IMG/VR virus record: IMGVR_UViG_3300031823_000003
Span: 22,325-86,324 of that record
Strand: one strand, 5' to 3'
Origin: a virus
Length of the DNA: 64,000 nt
In this document: piece after piece, positions 1-9,500 of the stretch
How the letters are laid out: each line of letters begins with the position of its first letter
How positions within the stretch are numbered: the first letter of the stretch is position 1
Notes under the pieces: generated by a model
Database searches by the model: none
What the model was told of the DNA's origin: nothing
The model's input: the letters and a program-made list of their open reading frames with translations, nothing else
Made by a program: the position numbers and the translations under genes

Positions 1-1824
1 GAGCAACTGTTTTTGCTCCGGAGTTTCGGCGGCACCCGGATCGCTGGACGCAGGCGTACCCGTGCTTGTCTTGGCAAACCGTTTCAGGTCGTTCGGCAGC
101 GGCTGACCGCTCATGTTCTGCTGCCAGTCGGCGGCGATACTCTCTCCGGCTTTGGTGGTCTCGCGCTGCACAATACCGAATAAATCTTTACGCTGATCTT
201 CCGGCAGCAGACCTTCGCTGGCAAGCGAATAATAACGCCGTAACTTATCCCATAGGCTACCCGTATGCTGTTCCAGTTGCAGTTCCTGTTGTGGCAAACG
301 CACGCTTCCGGGATTCATGGCGCGCACAGCGGCCACTACCATAGCCAAGTCTTGTCGGGGAGTGGCTTTGGCTGGATCGCTATCGACCTCTTTCATGTAA
401 TCTTCCTGCGCGTTGAGCAGGCCGAACAGTGGCTTCATTTTCTGATACGTAGTAGTCGTGGTCTGCTGTGTCTTGGCTTTGGGCTGAGATAGAGTGTGAC
501 CGATTACCCGGTCACCTGATACGCCTGCACCTGCTGCTGTCGGAGTTGATGCGGCTGTGTGTGAAGGCGCGGCAGCAGCAGTAGTAGTCGATGGCTTTGT
601 CGATCCGGCACTGGGTGTGTTACTAGGTGTACTGATCGTGCCACTCGGATGAACCGCTGGAGTCCCGGTCTTTTGCGGCGTCGTGGTCCGTTGCAGTTTG
701 ACCACGTGAATCTCGCCTGTCTCTTTATCCGTGTAGATGTAGTTTTGCTCACTGACTTTGCCCATTTGTCCGGACGCTACCCACGACTGGCGTAATTGCT
801 GTAACGACTCCGCGCTCAGTTCCTTTTCGGGGATACCCGCTTCCTTGGCGACCCGCTCAATGTACTCCTGTTCACTCCCCGGCTTGGCGATCTGCGATGC
901 AGGCGCACGGACCTCTCCGGCGTCAACCCAGTCCGACACTTTGCCGTCGGCGCTTTGATAGCGTTCGTATTTATGGTTATCAGGGCCGATACGGGTATCG
1001 AAAATTTTCTGCTTCTGGCTGTATCCGGACGCTGCTTCGCCGATACGATCGCGCAGTGATTGTACTTTTTGATCGTGCGCTGTCTTTTGTTCGGGTGTCA
1101 TCTGGGACGTATCCGCCATTTCCAGATTACGGAGATCGAGTTTGTCCTGAGTCAGTCCCTCAGCGAGTGCCTGGTCGCCGCGCATCAGTTTGAGTTGTTG
1201 CTGGTACGCGGGACTGGTATACATTGCAGCTTCGCCTGTGTAATCGGGACCAATCTTCTGCCGGATCATCACGGCGGCCTGCAACTTTTGTAATGGGTCG
1301 TTCGATGCCCACATGGCCAGCGGATTTTGCTGGTCACCGGATGCAGATGGACCCGCACCTGAGCCACTTGATTTGCTCTTGGACTTTTTGCCCTTGCCGT
1401 CCTGTTGCCCGAATAGATTCTGGTAGAACTGCTGTTGCACTTGCCATGCGGCGTCGGCTGCGGACTTGGCTTCCTGCACCTCTTTGGAATTGGGATCGGC
1501 ACCGGATTTCAGCATCCCCAGATAGTTGTTCCGCGCTGTCTGATAGTTGTAGTTGAGACCCTGTGCGAGACGTTGTTGCTTGTAGGCGCGGACCTGATTC
1601 GCGTAGTCTCTGCCCCGGAGAGCACCCTTGAGCAGGGAATCAACGACAGTGGCAACTTTGGTTATACCCGCGCCTCGCCCACCGATCAGCGATGGAGACT
1701 GAGGCTGGGCAGTATCCTGCTGCGGTACAGGCGGAGGAGCGGTGATCTCCGGAATCTGCGGCGGAGGGGGAGCCGTATAGGGTGTAGCGCTCGTAGGATC
1801 GTAAGCGGCTGGGTTTTGAGCCAT
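1..1824 (-). CDS. Large internal virion-like protein (3' end outside window)
   Basis: The frame is open for exactly 608 codons from an ATG at 1824 to the window edge, with no stop. The protein begins with a Pro-rich tail (residues 1-45). A helical, Gln/Lys-rich region follows, then a Lys/Ser-rich linker (about 155-170), a long charged helical region, a Thr/Ala/Ser-rich linker (about 390-440) and a helical C-terminal part containing NPGSVRLPQQEL. Helical, low-complexity proteins of this kind, last in a tail operon, are often internal or ejected virion proteins; that role is inferred. The start lies 14 nt after the stop of the upstream gene. No catalytic motif was seen in the visible part. Confidence 0.75.
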   Translation of the reverse strand, partial: MAQNPAAYDPTSATPYTAPPPPQIPEITAPPPVPQQDTAQPQSPSLIGGRGAGITKVATVVDSLLKGALRGRDYANQVRAYKQQRLAQGLNYNYQTARNNYLGMLKSGADPNSKEVQEAKSAADAAWQVQQQFYQNLFGQQDGKGKKSKSKSSGSGAGPSASGDQQNPLAMWASNDPLQKLQAAVMIRQKIGPDYTGEAAMYTSPAYQQQLKLMRGDQALAEGLTQDKLDLRNLEMADTSQMTPEQKTAHDQKVQSLRDRIGEAASGYSQKQKIFDTRIGPDNHKYERYQSADGKVSDWVDAGEVRAPASQIAKPGSEQEYIERVAKEAGIPEKELSAESLQQLRQSWVASGQMGKVSEQNYIYTDKETGEIHVVKLQRTTTPQKTGTPAVHPSGTISTPSNTPSAGSTKPSTTTAAAAPSHTAASTPTAAGAGVSGDRVIGHTLSQPKAKTQQTTTTTYQKMKPLFGLLNAQEDYMKEVDSDPAKATPRQDLAMVVAAVRAMNPGSVRLPQQELQLEQHTGSLWDKLRRYYSLASEGLLPEDQRKDLFGIVQRETTKAGESIAADWQQNMSGQPLPNDLKRFAKTSTGTPASSDPGAAETPEQKQLL

Positions 1825-1838
1825 ATTCTAATCCTGAT

Positions 1839-2462
1839 TTAGAACGCAGCTAGCGCATCCAGCAGGCTTGCCCCGCCCTGCTGGCTGCTTGCGATGGAAC
1901 CGATGGTGCCGCCTAGACTACCCAGCATACCGAACTGTTGGCCTTTCTCCTGTGCTTGCAGTTGCTGGCTCTGTATCTGTAACTGTCCCAAACTAGCTAA
2001 TCCAGAATTGGCGGTGCCTAGGCCGCTGATTCCTGTCCCCGCTGCACTGATGGACTCGCCGACGCCTTGACCAGCGAGTTGCCCCAGAGCGTTTGGAGCG
2101 GCCAGAGTGGCCCCGGATGCAGCAGAGGCTATCTGCGCGCCACGGTTAATATCGGTGGCCTCAAGTGCAAGATTTTTCTCGCCGCCTGCCGGACTGTTAG
2201 CGAGGATATTAGATTTAGCACCAGCGGTTGCCTGAGCGGTCTGTTGTGCGGCAGGCGCGATTGCCTGCATGATGGCAGCGGGATCGCCGCTAGCCAGAGC
2301 TTGGTATTTATCTTCGGCTATTTGTAGTCCAGGTTCGGTAAGCTGGTACAGTTGTTCGGCGTTCTTGGCCTGCCCCTGAGCAATGTTAACCAGAGCGGAT
2401 TGATTGCTCTCCATTTCCTGCTGGACCTGCGGCGTGAGTCCGGCTGGCTGTCCCTTGCCCAT
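1839..2462 (-). CDS. Virion-associated helical protein, Gln/Ala/Gly-rich
   Basis: This 207-residue protein has no signal peptide. It is rich in Ala, Gln and Gly, with helical segments (about 15-60 and 165-180), and ends in a glycine/serine-rich hydrophobic stretch. Its position between the acyltransferase-like gene and the large internal virion protein, together with its composition, fits a minor virion or ejection protein; I recognise no named family. The ATG at 2462 overlaps the 3' end of the upstream gene by 77 nt. An ATG at 2414 preceded closely by AGGA would remove most of that overlap and is an alternative start. Confidence 0.7.
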   Translation of the reverse strand: MGKGQPAGLTPQVQQEMESNQSALVNIAQGQAKNAEQLYQLTEPGLQIAEDKYQALASGDPAAIMQAIAPAAQQTAQATAGAKSNILANSPAGGEKNLALEATDINRGAQIASAASGATLAAPNALGQLAGQGVGESISAAGTGISGLGTANSGLASLGQLQIQSQQLQAQEKGQQFGMLGSLGGTIGSIASSQQGGASLLDALAAF

Positions 2463-3183
2463 TTGTGATCGAATCTCCAGCTAGTGCCAGCAGTTTACGC
2501 CGGCAGCATAGCTCAAAGTCTGCTCTGGTCAGCGCAGATACCGTACACTCTACCAGACCGCCATCGTGGGTGCGAAGCAGATCGGGGATATTGCCAACGT
2601 CCCTCGCGCCGTACTGCTGCATCCATTTCCCGGCTAAGATATTTGAGGTATAACGCTGGCCTAGGATCGTCCGCAATGAGTGTTGGGAGAACAGGTAGGC
2701 GAGACCGAGCATACCGAGGATAACGGATTCAGAGGTCCCCCACCAAGGCTTAAAGTAGCAAAAAGCTGCAAAGGCCGAGTTGGCAGATGGGGATAGGATA
2801 ATCTCCGTCGGCCAAGCGAATCCGGCGGGAGTAAACTCAGTGAGTGATGTGTGCTTGCATAATAGAATGACCTGACGGTTAGCCAGATAAGAGCAGATCG
2901 CATCCGCCGACAGATCAGCCATTCCGCAAAAAGTCTCCGGCAGAACTCCGTATGGAGATGATGGACGGGACAACAGGCATTGTGAATAGAGATAATGAAT
3001 ATAATTTGTGCCGAAAACTGGAACCCGCGTGCGGTCATAGGGAATGACTTGCAGATCGCCGAGTCGGTAGTTGTCCAGTTTGAGCGCGTCGATGATGGGA
3101 GAGTCACTCACTCGGCGCATCCTCATCGTGGCCGTCGGGAAGTTTATCCCAACCGTTTTCCATGCGGACAGCGTGGTAGTCAA
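2386..3183 (-). CDS. GNAT-like acyltransferase candidate, paired with an acyl carrier protein
   Basis: The 265-residue protein has the layout of a GNAT-fold N-acyltransferase. A central part could form the acyl-donor site (GLAYLFSQHSLRTILGQRY). It is followed by the typical helix and strand TSNILAGKWMQQYGARDVG (an Asn, then the helix before the 'fGar/fGF' strand) and a C-terminal pattern ALTRADFE, as in RimJ/L-type GNATs. Direct linkage to an ACP gene 36 nt upstream suggests acyl-ACP rather than acetyl-CoA as donor, as in the GNAT-fold enzymes HlyC and FeeM. That is inference; catalytic residues cannot be assigned by eye. The TTG start is supported by AAGGA 10 nt upstream; ATGs at 3126 and 3120 are alternatives without good ribosome binding sites. 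The last 25 or so residues look unstructured. Confidence 0.55.
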   Translation of the reverse strand: MTTTLSAWKTVGINFPTATMRMRRVSDSPIIDALKLDNYRLGDLQVIPYDRTRVPVFGTNYIHYLYSQCLLSRPSSPYGVLPETFCGMADLSADAICSYLANRQVILLCKHTSLTEFTPAGFAWPTEIILSPSANSAFAAFCYFKPWWGTSESVILGMLGLAYLFSQHSLRTILGQRYTSNILAGKWMQQYGARDVGNIPDLLRTHDGGLVECTVSALTRADFELCCRRKLLALAGDSITNGQGTASRTHAAGPAGNGEQSIRSG

Positions 3184-3219
3184 TGCTGCGGGTGTCCTTG
3201 CGTCTGATTCTGTGCTGGC

Positions 3220-3498
3220 TCATTGTGCGGCCGTCTCTGCTTCTGCTGCTATCGCTGACTTTTTATCAATCCACGCCTCGGCGTATCTCACGATCTGGTC
3301 CACGGTGACGAGCTTGAACAGGTCATCATCGGGAATTGGACCGATGGATAGTTTTTCATCCAGCGCAAGTGCCAGATGTACGAAATCAAGACTGTCCAGT
3401 CCGAGATCACCGATCAAAGTGGAATCGAGACTCGGCGATTTCCCTGATTCTTCGGCGACACAGTGCAGGACGATATTGACGACCTCATCGTGAGTCAC
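3220..3498 (-). CDS. acpP-like: Acyl carrier protein
   Basis: This 92-residue acidic protein contains the hallmark GLDSLD at residues 33-38. Ser36 is the expected phosphopantetheine attachment site at the start of helix II. The flanking LIGDLGLDSLDFVHLALALD matches acyl carrier proteins of fatty-acid or polyketide type, and the length fits a stand-alone carrier. A GTG start is preceded by GGAGAGG. It would need a host phosphopantetheinyl transferase, since none is seen here. It sits between a four-helix membrane protein (5 nt upstream) and a GNAT-like acyltransferase (36 nt downstream), which suggests it delivers acyl groups to that enzyme. An ACP in a phage structural operon is unusual. Confidence 0.88.
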   Translation of the reverse strand: MTHDEVVNIVLHCVAEESGKSPSLDSTLIGDLGLDSLDFVHLALALDEKLSIGPIPDDDLFKLVTVDQIVRYAEAWIDKKSAIAAEAETAAQ

Positions 3499-3503
3499 AG
3501 AGA

Positions 3504-3995
3504 TTACCTCTCCAGTAGAGTTTTGATCGTGTCGGCCAGTCCGAGTATGAATAGTGCTATCGACGAATACGCCAGCGCCAGTGTGGTCGCATATTTCGGA
3601 GCGGTGTAATTGGATGAACCAGTGTATTTGGCGTTCGGTGGCGGTGGGGCGTAGTCGAACGGCGGCGGCAAATTCTTTGGGTACTTGGCATGCAGGTACG
3701 CCTCATAGCAGACCGCCGTCCAGACATTGAACAGTAGAGCTTGAATCGCAGCCGCAATCAGCAGGGTAGCGGGTACAGGCTGACGATGATAAGCGCAGAG
3801 CAGAGCGAGTGCCAGAGCGACGCCGAATATGACGTAATAGAACCTGCGGAATAATGCGTAGGGCGCGAAGAACGATCCCCGGTCAGCGCCCCAGTCCATT
3901 TCGTAGACGCGGCCACGGAGACCGGCCCAGAATGAACTGCACAGACCGAGAGGGAGCAATATGACCAGAAGTATTATGAATAACGTGTCACTCAT
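3504..3995 (-). CDS. Membrane protein with four predicted transmembrane helices
   Basis: 163 residues. Hydrophobic segments lie at about 4-24, 52-68, 76-95 and 136-157, with a Pro-rich loop (PPPFDYAPPPP) before the last helix. The start has a good site (GTAGGAG upstream of ATG 3995). It lies only 5 nt upstream of the acyl carrier gene on the same transcript, so a joint role in an envelope-linked acylation process is plausible but unproven. I recognise no family. A holin or other lysis-related role is an alternative, but four helices and 163 residues do not favour a classical holin. Confidence 0.75.
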   Translation of the reverse strand: MSDTLFIILLVILLPLGLCSSFWAGLRGRVYEMDWGADRGSFFAPYALFRRFYYVIFGVALALALLCAYHRQPVPATLLIAAAIQALLFNVWTAVCYEAYLHAKYPKNLPPPFDYAPPPPNAKYTGSSNYTAPKYATTLALAYSSIALFILGLADTIKTLLER

Positions 3996-4005
3996 GCCTA
4001 TGCTC

Positions 4006-4284
4006 CTACGCTCTCCCTGCGCCCGGAATAAATTGTCCCGCTCCGGGTACTTGTATCTTCGGCGGGTCCAGTGCCTGGATCACACCTTCGATATTGATGC
4101 ATGCCGCCGCCAGTCCCTGCATAGCCGGATGATATACAGGCATATCGAATGACAGGAGCGCATTGCGGTAGGCGAGGCCGATGGCATCGCGGACCTTGCG
4201 CAGTTCGACAGCGAGAGCTTCGGCGCGGGGGCTGGGATCGATAGTGACGGTGACGGTGAGAGATTGTTGCTCGGTGACAGGCAT
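4006..4284 (-). CDS. Small conserved-looking phage protein
   Basis: 92 residues. A beta-type N-terminus (SLTVTVTI) is followed by a helix (about 18-48) and a second helical segment (about 52-72), ending in a Gly/Pro-rich tail. There are no Cys pairs or membrane segments. It lies between the ribbon-helix-helix gene and the membrane-protein/ACP cassette. Function not recognised. Confidence 0.65.
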   Translation of the reverse strand: MPVTEQQSLTVTVTIDPSPRAEALAVELRKVRDAIGLAYRNALLSFDMPVYHPAMQGLAAACINIEGVIQALDPPKIQVPGAGQFIPGAGRA

Positions 4285-4292
4285 GCTCGGAA

Positions 4293-4706
4293 TTAACCTT
4301 TCTTATAGGCGCGGTTAGCTAAAAATTCTTTCACTGCTGTCTCCAGTGCATCCCCGATCCCGGTGAATTTTTCCCGGCGCACTACTTTGTACAGTTGTTC
4401 CCTGAGACTGGATTCCAGCCGGAATGACACCGTGACTCTGGGAACCGATTCGGGCGTGTATTGGCGGTATTTGCGGGATGATTTACGAAGAGATCGAGAC
4501 GGCTTACGAAGAGACTGAGACGACTTCTGCTTACTCCGGGTACGGCGGGGAGAACTGGAAGACTCAGCATGAACAGTATCAGCGGAGCCAGCCACTCCAT
4601 CTGCGTCGCCGTCATGCCCCCTCGTATTGTCGTTCTCAGTCTTCCCGCTTGCGCTTTCAGCGCTATCATCACACACGCTCACTGAGGCCGCACCCGGTTC
4701 CGTCAT
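4293..4706 (-). CDS. Ribbon-helix-helix DNA-binding regulator with long disordered N-terminus
   Basis: 137 residues. The first 85 or so are acidic, then Ser/Arg/Lys-rich (repeated RKSSR/RKPSR elements) and probably disordered or DNA-contacting. The C-terminal part (about 88-133) has the CopG/Arc pattern: a strand PRVTVSFRL, helix SSLREQLYKVVRR, a turn, then helix IGDALETAVKEFLAN. Such proteins bind palindromes as dimers of dimers. Unlike its neighbours it has its own upstream spacer (4707-4761) with a TTGACA box and two GTATACG sites, so autoregulation is likely. The same site recurs in early promoters at 53.65 and 54.99 kb. Confidence 0.75.
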   Translation of the reverse strand: MTEPGAASVSVCDDSAESASGKTENDNTRGHDGDADGVAGSADTVHAESSSSPRRTRSKQKSSQSLRKPSRSLRKSSRKYRQYTPESVPRVTVSFRLESSLREQLYKVVRREKFTGIGDALETAVKEFLANRAYKKG

Positions 4707-4761
4707 TGCTGGTTAACGTATACGAACAGGTATACGATGTCAAGGCAAATTTGCGAATGGG
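4707..4761 (-). promoter_or_regulatory. Promoter with paired GTATACG operator sites
   Basis: Read on the minus strand, TTGACA (4743..4738) is followed after 17 nt by TACGTT (4720..4715), a consensus -35 with a weak -10. The palindrome CGTATACG (4717-4724) and a second GGTATACG-like site (4729-4736), centred 12 bp apart, cover the spacer and -10. This arrangement is typical of a repressor operator for the ribbon-helix-helix gene that starts at 4706. Confidence 0.55.
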
Positions 4762-5055
4762 TTACTCAATGGGTATGTCGATCTTCGTCCCCTGCCATGC
4801 CAGCAGCCGGGCATTGATGGATTTGCGGGTAGAGTGGCGGTTACGCAGAGCGGGGATGATTACGTTCTCCCGCCATTTGCCGATGTCGCCACCGAATCGC
4901 TGCTGGAGTTCGTCGAGGCTGATGCCGAATGTTTCGGCGACACCTTGGATTACGTGACCGTCATCGTCGGTCTCTTCGATCGACGCGGTGATGGTGTGAT
5001 GGCCATTGACGGCGTTGATGTCAGCGGAGTGCGTTACCAGTTGGAGCTTAGGCAT
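4762..5055 (-). CDS. Hypothetical protein of the tail operon
   Basis: 97 residues. A beta-rich N-terminal part (LQLVTHS, HTITASIEETDDDG) leads into a helical segment (ISLDELQQRFGGDIGKWREN) and a basic C-terminus. No known motif. It lies directly downstream of the fibre-like gene 5062..6090 and is the last gene before the internal promoter at 4707-4761. Confidence 0.6.
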   Translation of the reverse strand: MPKLQLVTHSADINAVNGHHTITASIEETDDDGHVIQGVAETFGISLDELQQRFGGDIGKWRENVIIPALRNRHSTRKSINARLLAWQGTKIDIPIE

Positions 5056-5061
5056 GAACAG

Positions 5062-6090
5062 TCACAGTCTCCCGAATAGACGAACACCGGCACCAATGTT
5101 AACGACAGGTGGAGTACTGCCCGCACCTGAATTTACGGTATCAACCCCATTATTATTTACCACAACTACAGCAATCAGCGTGCTTCCGTCGAGACTGGGA
5201 TTGGTTCCGCCAGCAAACGACAGCCGGCTGGTCCATAAATCAGAAGCAAAAGGTCCGGTGCGGAACAGCACACTTTGTCCTACTCGTCTGCTGTAGTAAT
5301 ACACTCCATTCAAGGATACAACTCCACCTGTAGCCGTGGCATTCGGCCCACTTTGATTAAACGTGAACGTCGGCGTCGATGTCGGCGCAACTAGTAATTG
5401 CTGCCCGTTGAACGATGGATCGGTAGCTCCGGAGATCACCACAGTCTCGCCGGGACCGAGAACATTGATACCGGTAGTTGATCCCGTGACCACGCCGCCC
5501 GCTCTGGTCATGGTGGCAATCCCGTAATTTGTCGGCAGGGTAAGCGAGTCATTGAACGTTGCGTAGGGTTCCTGGTGGCCGTCCACAAACTGATGAAATC
5601 CTGCGGTGATGGTGACAGGCACGAATCCACCGGACGGCGTGCCGGGGATCACAGCGGACGTATTGGACGTAGGAGCCACACCAATTACGGAATTGAGGAA
5701 TGTTGAGTATCGTTCCTGCTGTACCCGGTCATTGATACGGCGATAGGACTGGAGCACCTGTTTGCCAAGCGCTTGGAATTGCGGCGCGAGCGCAGCGGCT
5801 CCAAAATTGGAGTTGGCAAATGCCAATGGGACTACATCGCCGTCGGTCTCCGGCATACCTACGTTACGGACCGGCTTACCTCCGAAGTTTGCGCCGGCTT
5901 TGAAATAGGGAGGTTCGCCGCCGTGGCCGAGGATGTAGTTCAGGAGTTGAGCGTGGTTCTGGATGATGTTGTTGAGCAGAGCCGGGTCTTTAAGATCGTC
6001 GGCGGTGAGAGTGATCTGTTGCAGAGGCGCAGGAGGAGACGATGATGGAGCCGATGGGGCAGCAGGAGGAGTGGTGGGGATGGTTGCCAT
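5062..6090 (-). CDS. Tail fibre or baseplate-like protein
   Basis: 342 residues. A Pro/Ala/Ser-rich N-terminus is followed by a helical segment containing LNNIIQNHAQLLNYIL and the GGKPVRNVG element common in phage fibre proteins. The middle is beta-rich and ends in a glycine-rich beta region. About residues 200-262 hold a module (SGATDPSFNG... TFTFNQSGPNATATGG) that recurs in the proteins at 10761..11915 and 19688..22495. No signal peptide, unlike the large proteins further upstream. A virion appendage role is inferred from position and composition. Confidence 0.7.
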   Translation of the reverse strand: MATIPTTPPAAPSAPSSSPPAPLQQITLTADDLKDPALLNNIIQNHAQLLNYILGHGGEPPYFKAGANFGGKPVRNVGMPETDGDVVPLAFANSNFGAAALAPQFQALGKQVLQSYRRINDRVQQERYSTFLNSVIGVAPTSNTSAVIPGTPSGGFVPVTITAGFHQFVDGHQEPYATFNDSLTLPTNYGIATMTRAGGVVTGSTTGINVLGPGETVVISGATDPSFNGQQLLVAPTSTPTFTFNQSGPNATATGGVVSLNGVYYYSRRVGQSVLFRTGPFASDLWTSRLSFAGGTNPSLDGSTLIAVVVVNNNGVDTVNSGAGSTPPVVNIGAGVRLFGRL

Positions 6091-6501
6091 CTATTTCCTC
6101 GATTTCGGGCGCGGACGCGGCACCTGACAGATTGGTTCCGGTGCACAGTCCCGCACTCGCTTGTCATGCCCAGCCTGAATAAAATCATCTTCATCGTCAC
6201 TCAGCCGCATGACCATCTCCGGCCCGATCTCATGGGACTCGAAGTACTCGTTAAAGTGGACGTTGCAGGCATCCATAACCACGCCTTCTGGTGTAAATAT
6301 CCGGTAGACTACTTTCCACTTGCAGTACTTTTTGACAATGAAGTCCTGCGCGGCGGAATGAGTGCGGGTAGAGATTTTGTAGCATTGCAATGCGGGAATG
6401 GAGATGGGCACAGGTGCAGTCACGGGTTCAGCGCGGGGCAGAGATTTACCGTTCGATCGTTCGGCTACCGTAGCTGTGGCTGCACTCGCTCCCGCGCTCA
6501 T
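6091..6501 (-). CDS. Hypothetical protein between nozzle-like and fibre-like genes
   Basis: 136 residues. The first 35 are Ala/Ser/Thr-rich. A compact domain follows (about 45-110: FIVKKYCKWKVVYRIFTPEG, then NVHFNEYFESHEIGPEMVMRL), ending in a Pro/Arg-rich basic tail. Its stop abuts the start of the fibre-like gene (1 nt gap), so the two are co-translated. I do not recognise the family; a small tail or chaperone protein is plausible. Confidence 0.65.
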   Translation of the reverse strand: MSAGASAATATVAERSNGKSLPRAEPVTAPVPISIPALQCYKISTRTHSAAQDFIVKKYCKWKVVYRIFTPEGVVMDACNVHFNEYFESHEIGPEMVMRLSDDEDDFIQAGHDKRVRDCAPEPICQVPRPRPKSRK

Positions 6502-6503
6502 AG

Positions 6504-9500
6504 TTAACCCGACACCAGTTCGCTTCTCTGATAACCCTTCGATCCCGGCCCGATAACAGGTTTTTGTTCGACCACAATTGGTGCCCAGATTTGCAGGTCG
6601 TTGTCCGCCGGATTAGGACTGGTACTTGCCATAATAACCCTGAACAGTCTTAGCTTCATAGCTGGCAAACGTTCCCGTACCGGGACTTCGATGCGATTGG
6701 GATTGGCCGGGAGAGTCAATGTGTAGTATGGCACACTCGATCCATCGGCGAAAAAGCTGACTACTACCGGGAGAGATGCCGTGTAGTCGATGTAAATTTG
6801 TTTCACCAGCTTGGATTCATCGCTGCCCCACTTGACGAAGTATGAGTCATAAGTGGCGCGCTGTTCGGGTAGGACGGCAATTTCGATGTCAGCTTGGTAA
6901 ATGATCGGCGCGGCGGTTACCGATCCTGTGATTACAAGGCTGGTGCGATAGGCTTCCACTCCATCGCCTGAGTTGATATCGAACTGGTATTTGGTGCGGA
7001 TAGTGCCGGTGAGCGTGCCCAGAGTGATCGGGGGTACTGAGCCGTTGTTGTCGTCGAACTGTAATTGGACGGTCAGGGTTTGATTGTTTGGATTTGCGTC
7101 TATCGCTAGGTTCTGGATTTGTTTCTGATTGTTCGGAGCGCCGAAGTCCAGAAATGGAGTCTGGAGATTAAGTGCAATTGGTATCTTGACCAGTGCCCCG
7201 CCGACCCAGCCGCCGTCATCGTAATCCTTGGTAATATCCTCATAGACGATCGCCCAGCCGGATTGCGATCCCGCTGTGATTGGGATTGAATAGACGAGTT
7301 GATTGGTGTCTTCCTCAGCCAATATAGCGGTTGCCGCAACGTCGTCATTGCGCCAGCGTTTATAGGACTGGCTCCAGCGTAGCCTGTGCTGGTTGCCATC
7401 TATGCCCGTATACACAAATGTAACCGTATTGTTCTTGAACGCCGACACCACATTGCCCAGCAGCGACAGGTTGACCAGTGGCACCGGAGTCAGCGGATTG
7501 TTGCGGTACAGCCACTCGATAATCAGCGACCGATAATCCGCCAGACTTCCCGAAAACGCCCTTATACCGTCGAAACTCTGTTCGTACACTTCGTTCTCTG
7601 TAATCGACCAGTCGAAACTCGCGGGCGATCCATGCTTCGATCCAGTGCTCTGCATGTATGGCGGCGATCCGGGGAATACCTGATAGTGGGACGAAAATGT
7701 ACGTACAAATATTGTGCCCCGGAAATTGTACACCGCGCTGATGGGGTCACTGGGTCCACCGGGACTGGGAATATAGTTCTGTGGCGGGCAGTTCTCCGGG
7801 TATCCGCGCGGAGTGTAGTAAAGCAGATGGGGATTGTTCGGGTCGCCCGCCAGCCAAGTTTGACCATAACCGGACGCTGCTAGATTGCATGCCACAGCAG
7901 GCTTCGAGAATACCTGTACCTGTTCGCCGATCGCATGCGGCAGGAATATGTAACAGGTGAACGTCCCGGTCCCGCCTGCCACGACAAATGCCTGCTCCAA
8001 GTTTTGTGGGGTGCCGATGACGACGATCTGGCCGACGAGGAATGTAGCGGTTGCGTTAGTGACATTGACAGTGACCAGCGTAGGAAAGTTTGTGCCAGCG
8101 GGAGCAGGAGCAAGCGCGCCTGTCAGTGTAGTCGCAATTGGATTCTGTAACGTGGATGTGACAGGCACGTCATTTTGTAGATTGAGAATGTTGCCTTGGC
8201 TCAGCGCGCTGTCAGGAAGAATGTACTGATAGCTGAATGTTCCTGTGCCCGTGACATTGGGGAATTGATCCGCATAATACCAGTTATTGCCATAGAGTCC
8301 GCCGCGAGCGTAGACACGGACATGGGTGACACGCGGATTGGGCGAGTACTGGCCGCTTAGATTGATTGCCTGGCGCAGCGGGACCAGAGTGGACTCGCCC
8401 CCCGGATTCGACGGCGTAATCGAAAACATTGCCTCCCAGCACCCATTCGACTCCGTCATCGTAGTGGCGTCGTAATACGTGTACCGGAAATCGTATCCGA
8501 CCCCGCCGTAGCTTGATGCACCCGCGTTTGTTCCTACACCTGATGCAGTCGGATTACCCTGAATATACAGCCCGTTAAACGCGATCGTCGTGGACCCCTG
8601 CGTGTTGGTGACTACCTGCACCTGCCATCCTGTGATCGCCGACCAGTCATTACCCGGCGTGCCCGCGTTGCCGACCGGCAGAAAGTCCCCCAGTTGCATG
8701 TAGATCACCGACCACGAACCTTGACCAGATGACATCTGCGACGGCTGGATTTGCGGCAGAGTGGGATCGTTGCCGGGGAGATTAGTAGGCTGACCCAACT
8801 GTTGCACGTTGGTGATCCCGGTGGCGAGAGAGAATACCTCATTGACCATCGCGGTGGTCGGATCGTTGGTTTGCGGGAGAGAGATATTCCCTTGGTAACT
8901 GACCGGGACGATTGTTTTCGAGTAGTAGTTTGCCGTATACCCGCTGCCATTGACATCGAATTGCACGCTGATCTGCTGCACGGCGGCGGGATTGGATACT
9001 TTCATCACCAGCACGATAAGGTCAGCGGGATTGTATTTGCCGAAATTGAGCGCGACGGTTTTGCCGACGTTGGTCGTGGAGTTAGAGGCGAAGGTGAACT
9101 GGACCTGCTTGAACACGAATGAGTCTGTCGGCGAATAAGCGTTGTTGAGCGCGACGATATCATAAGTGTTGTTGGCGCGATTAGTATTGAATTTGAGACG
9201 GAGAGCGGCGTCGGCCAGAGTGCCGGAGAGAGCGAGCATACCGTCGGGAGCGGCGGAATAAGAGAGAGTGGCATCGGTGTACTGGTCGTAGTTGCCCGAT
9301 AATATGGGCGTGGCAGATGTACCCGCGACAGTGGCAGCGGTAGAGAGCACGCCGGATACGCCGTAGCCGGATGCGGACTGGAACGAGTCAATCAGGGATA
9401 TTTGCGGCGCGTACTGAATAGCGGTAATCGGGACTACCGGAGGAGCGATGCCGATAGAGGTAGGGGAGCCGGTACCATTATCTTTGAGCGGATTGAGCGA

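Noticed and set aside
3220-3498. Peptidyl carrier protein of a non-ribosomal peptide system
   Set aside because: No adenylation or condensation domain is near; a stand-alone acyl carrier protein is simpler.
4293-4706. Toxin-antitoxin antitoxin
   Set aside because: The RHH protein has no toxin-like neighbour; the adjacent small genes lack toxin features.
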